Below, one piece after another: positions 61,908 through 64,000 of a stretch of DNA of 64,000 bases. Location of the stretch: the NCBI RefSeq assembly GCF_026226615.1, contig NZ_JAJAPB010000006.1, positions 1 to 64,000 on the forward strand, in the 5' to 3' direction. A program made the position numbers and the translations under genes. Each line of letters opens with the position of its first letter. Position 1 is the first letter of the stretch. Below the pieces are notes generated by a model that searched no databases, was not told where the DNA came from, and was given only the letters and a program-made list of their open reading frames with translations. The DNA comes from Geovibrio ferrireducens. Lineage in GTDB: Bacteria > Chrysiogenota > Deferribacteres > Deferribacterales > Geovibrionaceae.

Positions 61908-62390
61908 TTATTCTGCTGAGCAGTAAGCGTCAAATCCGTTACGTTCCGCATAGGCGAAAATATCAAAACCGTCCGGGGCGCATCCGCTGAAATCGCAGGC
62001 TGCGGCATAGCTTTCCCACCCGCGCCTTATTTCCGCTGCGTCCTTCTCCAGAACCGCTCCGTTTTCACATATATCGGCAAAAACAAGCTCTGCCCTGCCG
62101 AAGCGTCCTTCCACAGAGGCTGTCCGCACATTTGCGGCAGCCGTCAGTCCGGTTTTCTCAGTTCCGTTATCCGAAGCGTAAAAGAATGAACCGGAAAAAG
62201 GGTCAACAGCGGAAAAGGGCTCTTTTTCACCTATGGCATAAACGTAAAGTATATGTCTGTTTTTGTCTGTTTTGTTATCAGAAACATTATCGCCTATGTC
62301 CACCCTGACGTGATCCGACCTGATGCTGAGGAAAAAATCGCACCCGAAAAGCATGAACACAAGTACAAAAATAACCGTAAACTGTTTCAT
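61908..62390 (-). CDS. Small lipoprotein of unknown function
   Basis: 160 residues. Lipobox with C17 after MLFG. No domain recognised; four cysteines in the mature part. It precedes the M15 peptidase by 18 bp, so both may act in the envelope. The ribosome-binding site is weak (TAGGCT). Confidence 0.7.
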   Translation of the reverse strand: MKQFTVIFVLVFMLFGCDFFLSIRSDHVRVDIGDNVSDNKTDKNRHILYVYAIGEKEPFSAVDPFSGSFFYASDNGTEKTGLTAAANVRTASVEGRFGRAELVFADICENGAVLEKDAAEIRRGWESYAAACDFSGCAPDGFDIFAYAERNGFDAYCSAE

Positions 62391-62449
62391 AGCCTACTAT
62401 ACAGCATTAATAAGGAATTTGAAAGAAATTAGGGATAAAAAATATTGGA

Positions 62450-62484
62450 AATAAAAGCGGGAAACCCGTGAAGGATTTCCCGCT
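62450..62484 (-). terminator. Terminator of the FadL-type gene
   Basis: AGCGGGAAA/TTTCCCGCT, 9 bp, 11-base loop, then TTTTATTTCC on the minus strand. Confidence 0.75.
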
Positions 62485-62491
62485 GAGTATT

Positions 62492-63745
62492 TTAGAACTT
62501 GTAAGTGAGGTTGGCTGCAAAAATGTGCGCGTCTATGTCTTTAAACTCGCCTCTGATCCTTGTGGCATCAACACCTTTCACAACATTGCCCGCTTCATTG
62601 TCGAACTTTCTGTTTTCATCATCAAGGTAGTTGTAGGCTATATCAAGGTCAAAGTTTTTGCCGATATGAAAGCCTGCGCCCACAGTGTAGAGCCATCTGT
62701 CACCGGAGGGGAGCATAGGGTCTACCCACTCATCGGGGATAGGGCTGTAGTCTCTGATTATACCAGCGCGGAGATCAACAGTTTCGTTAAGCTTGTACTG
62801 TCCGCCGAAACGGATTGCCCATACATCTTTCCAGTTTTTGGGTTTGACACCTATTCCTGAAAGACCCTCAGGATTAAGCTCGTCATATGAAGACCACTCT
62901 GTGTACTGGCCGTCAAGTTCGAATGTCCATTTGCCGTTTGACCATGCAGCAGCAACATAAGTCACAGCGGGCAGAGTTATATCAGCTTTGAAGTCGCCGG
63001 CTATATCCTGAAAATTAGCAAGCTGAGACTTGGTTTTGCTTGTTCCTTCAACCTCGTGCTTCATTTCAGGTCTGTAGCTAACGCCGAAACGCCAGTTTTC
63101 ACCAAGTTTGTAATGAGCGGCTATGTTCCAGCCCCATGCATCGCTGTCACCTTCAAGATCGAGTGATTCTGAGGGAAAAGGTATTGTAGGGGGAAGATAG
63201 GGGGTGGTTGAATTTATAGTCACGTCCATTCTCTGGTAAACGAGACCTGCTGCAAGGCTGAGGTCGTTTGTTACCTTATATGCAAGGACAGGGTTGAATG
63301 TGTATGTGGCTATTTCGGCGTTTTTACCACCAACAAGAGAAGAGCCTGCCCAGTCGTCCTTCCAGTCCATTCCGAGGCCGAAGGTTATGAAAGAGCCGAA
63401 ACCGAAGGAAAGCCTGTCGTTGATTTTTGTTGTTATATAGAGATTGGGAATTACAAATGTTTTGTCCTCCGTTTCGCTTGAAACGGGGCTGCCCATATAA
63501 GTGCCTTCAAAAGAAGCAGTGGGACGAATAAGCGAGAAACCCAGTGAAACCTGAGTGCCATCAAGCTGGGTGATACCTGCGGGGTTGTAGTAAACTGCTG
63601 TGGGGTCGTCAGCCTGTGCTGCGAATGCTCCTCCCATACCGAGAGCCTTTGCGCCCTGCTCGTTAATCGCAAAACCGCTCGCAAACGCCGCCGAAGGCAA
63701 AATAAAACACACAGCGGCAATAACTAAAATTAAACGCCTGAACAT
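62492..63745 (-). CDS. FadL/OmpP1-family outer-membrane transporter
   Basis: 417 residues from the ATG at 63745 (AGGAG seven bases upstream). Signal peptide ending near AFA-SG; the mature N-terminus GFAINEQGAKALGMGGA and DDPTAVYYNPAGI are FadL signatures; the rest is beta-barrel and the last residue is Phe (LTYKF). It lets long-chain fatty acids or other hydrophobic compounds, possibly aromatics, cross the outer membrane. Monocistronic with its own terminator. 63752-64000 upstream shows no gene. Confidence 0.92.
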   Translation of the reverse strand: MFRRLILVIAAVCFILPSAAFASGFAINEQGAKALGMGGAFAAQADDPTAVYYNPAGITQLDGTQVSLGFSLIRPTASFEGTYMGSPVSSETEDKTFVIPNLYITTKINDRLSFGFGSFITFGLGMDWKDDWAGSSLVGGKNAEIATYTFNPVLAYKVTNDLSLAAGLVYQRMDVTINSTTPYLPPTIPFPSESLDLEGDSDAWGWNIAAHYKLGENWRFGVSYRPEMKHEVEGTSKTKSQLANFQDIAGDFKADITLPAVTYVAAAWSNGKWTFELDGQYTEWSSYDELNPEGLSGIGVKPKNWKDVWAIRFGGQYKLNETVDLRAGIIRDYSPIPDEWVDPMLPSGDRWLYTVGAGFHIGKNFDLDIAYNYLDDENRKFDNEAGNVVKGVDATRIRGEFKDIDAHIFAANLTYKF

Positions 63746-64000
63746 AAACAATCTCCTGACTTTTCTTATGGTTTACCTGATTGCAAATATTTGACAACTT
63801 TATTGTTATTTAACAACGGCGAAACCCGTACATAGATAAGACAAAGTTTTAGAATATGCAAGCGGAAATCTTGAGATGCACGCTAAAGGCTTCACAGACA
63901 GACTTATGACATTTTTTGTGCGGGAAAATATACTTTTTCAGCCCTGTTTCGGGACTTTTTAACAAAGATCGGTTATCATTAAATTGACGGGCAAATTTGC

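Overview
The window reads as chromosome of a Gram-negative anaerobe or facultative anaerobe. It has outer-membrane proteins (TolC-type, FadL-type), lipoproteins, an RND copper pump, a class III ribonucleotide reductase, a 2-hydroxyacyl-CoA dehydratase-like Fe-S pair, an archaeal-type split glutamate synthase and a CowN-like nitrogenase-protection protein. Base composition is close to balanced, except for an AT-rich accessory patch around 35.0-37.5 kb. The mixture fits the Deferribacteres (Geovibrio/Denitrovibrio/Seleniivibrio relatives); that placement is inference from gene content, since no rRNA is present.

Layout. 0.1-8 kb: glyoxalase I, a DUF438/PAS protein, a DEAD-box helicase, a Cache histidine kinase and typA. 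8-16 kb: KtrB/KtrA potassium uptake, an RlmI-type methyltransferase, a lone HicB-like protein, pyruvate kinase, and an Rrf2 regulator divergent from a cysteine desulfurase-mnmA pair. 16-22 kb: a CusCBA-like copper/silver efflux operon led by a Met-rich YtkA-like periplasmic protein. 22-26 kb: cysK and two trans-sulfuration PLP enzymes. 26-29 kb: an orphan flagellar rod protein, a CoA-binding protein, CowN, AraC and VOC proteins. 29-34.4 kb: three-gene glutamate synthase. 34.5-37.5 kb: a two-gene small-protein operon behind a perfect FNR-type box, then AT-rich XRE genes, one fused to an ImmA/IrrE (M78) peptidase and overlapping an unknown gene.

37.6-40.9 kb: a cobalamin riboswitch in front of nrdD, a separate 56-residue ORF carrying the glycyl-radical loop, and nrdG. 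41-43 kb: a Na+/solute symporter with its small subunit, then tRNA-Leu(CAG). 43-46 kb: a hipBST three-part toxin-antitoxin operon with three operator-like repeats spaced exactly 71 bp, and a DUF4143 ATPase with a GGATAAA operator array. 46-51 kb: a coupled unknown protein / HgdB-like / activator operon, an SdhE-like protein and a hybrid histidine kinase. 51-54 kb: rqcH and pilT. 54-56 kb: a candidate small RNA with an anti-Shine-Dalgarno tract and a large unknown lipoprotein. 56.3-59.2 kb: a repeat block bounded by a 40-bp duplication of the csoR 3' end, then the autoregulated copA-copZ-csoR operon. 59-64 kb: a receiver protein, a BrkB-like membrane protein fused to a cyclic-nucleotide domain, an M15 peptidase, a lipoprotein and a FadL-type porin.

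Themes: copper handling occurs twice (cus-type export across the envelope and CsoR-controlled CopA/CopZ). Sulfur trafficking (Rrf2, desulfurase, MnmA, CysK, trans-sulfuration) is clustered. Nitrogen (CowN, glutamate synthase) and anaerobiosis (FNR box, NrdD/NrdG) genes lie close together. The strongest unusual items are the split NrdD under B12 control, a family of composite palindromic repeats with compensatory stem changes, and the two accessory toxin-antitoxin-like loci. There is no CRISPR array, transposase or prophage.
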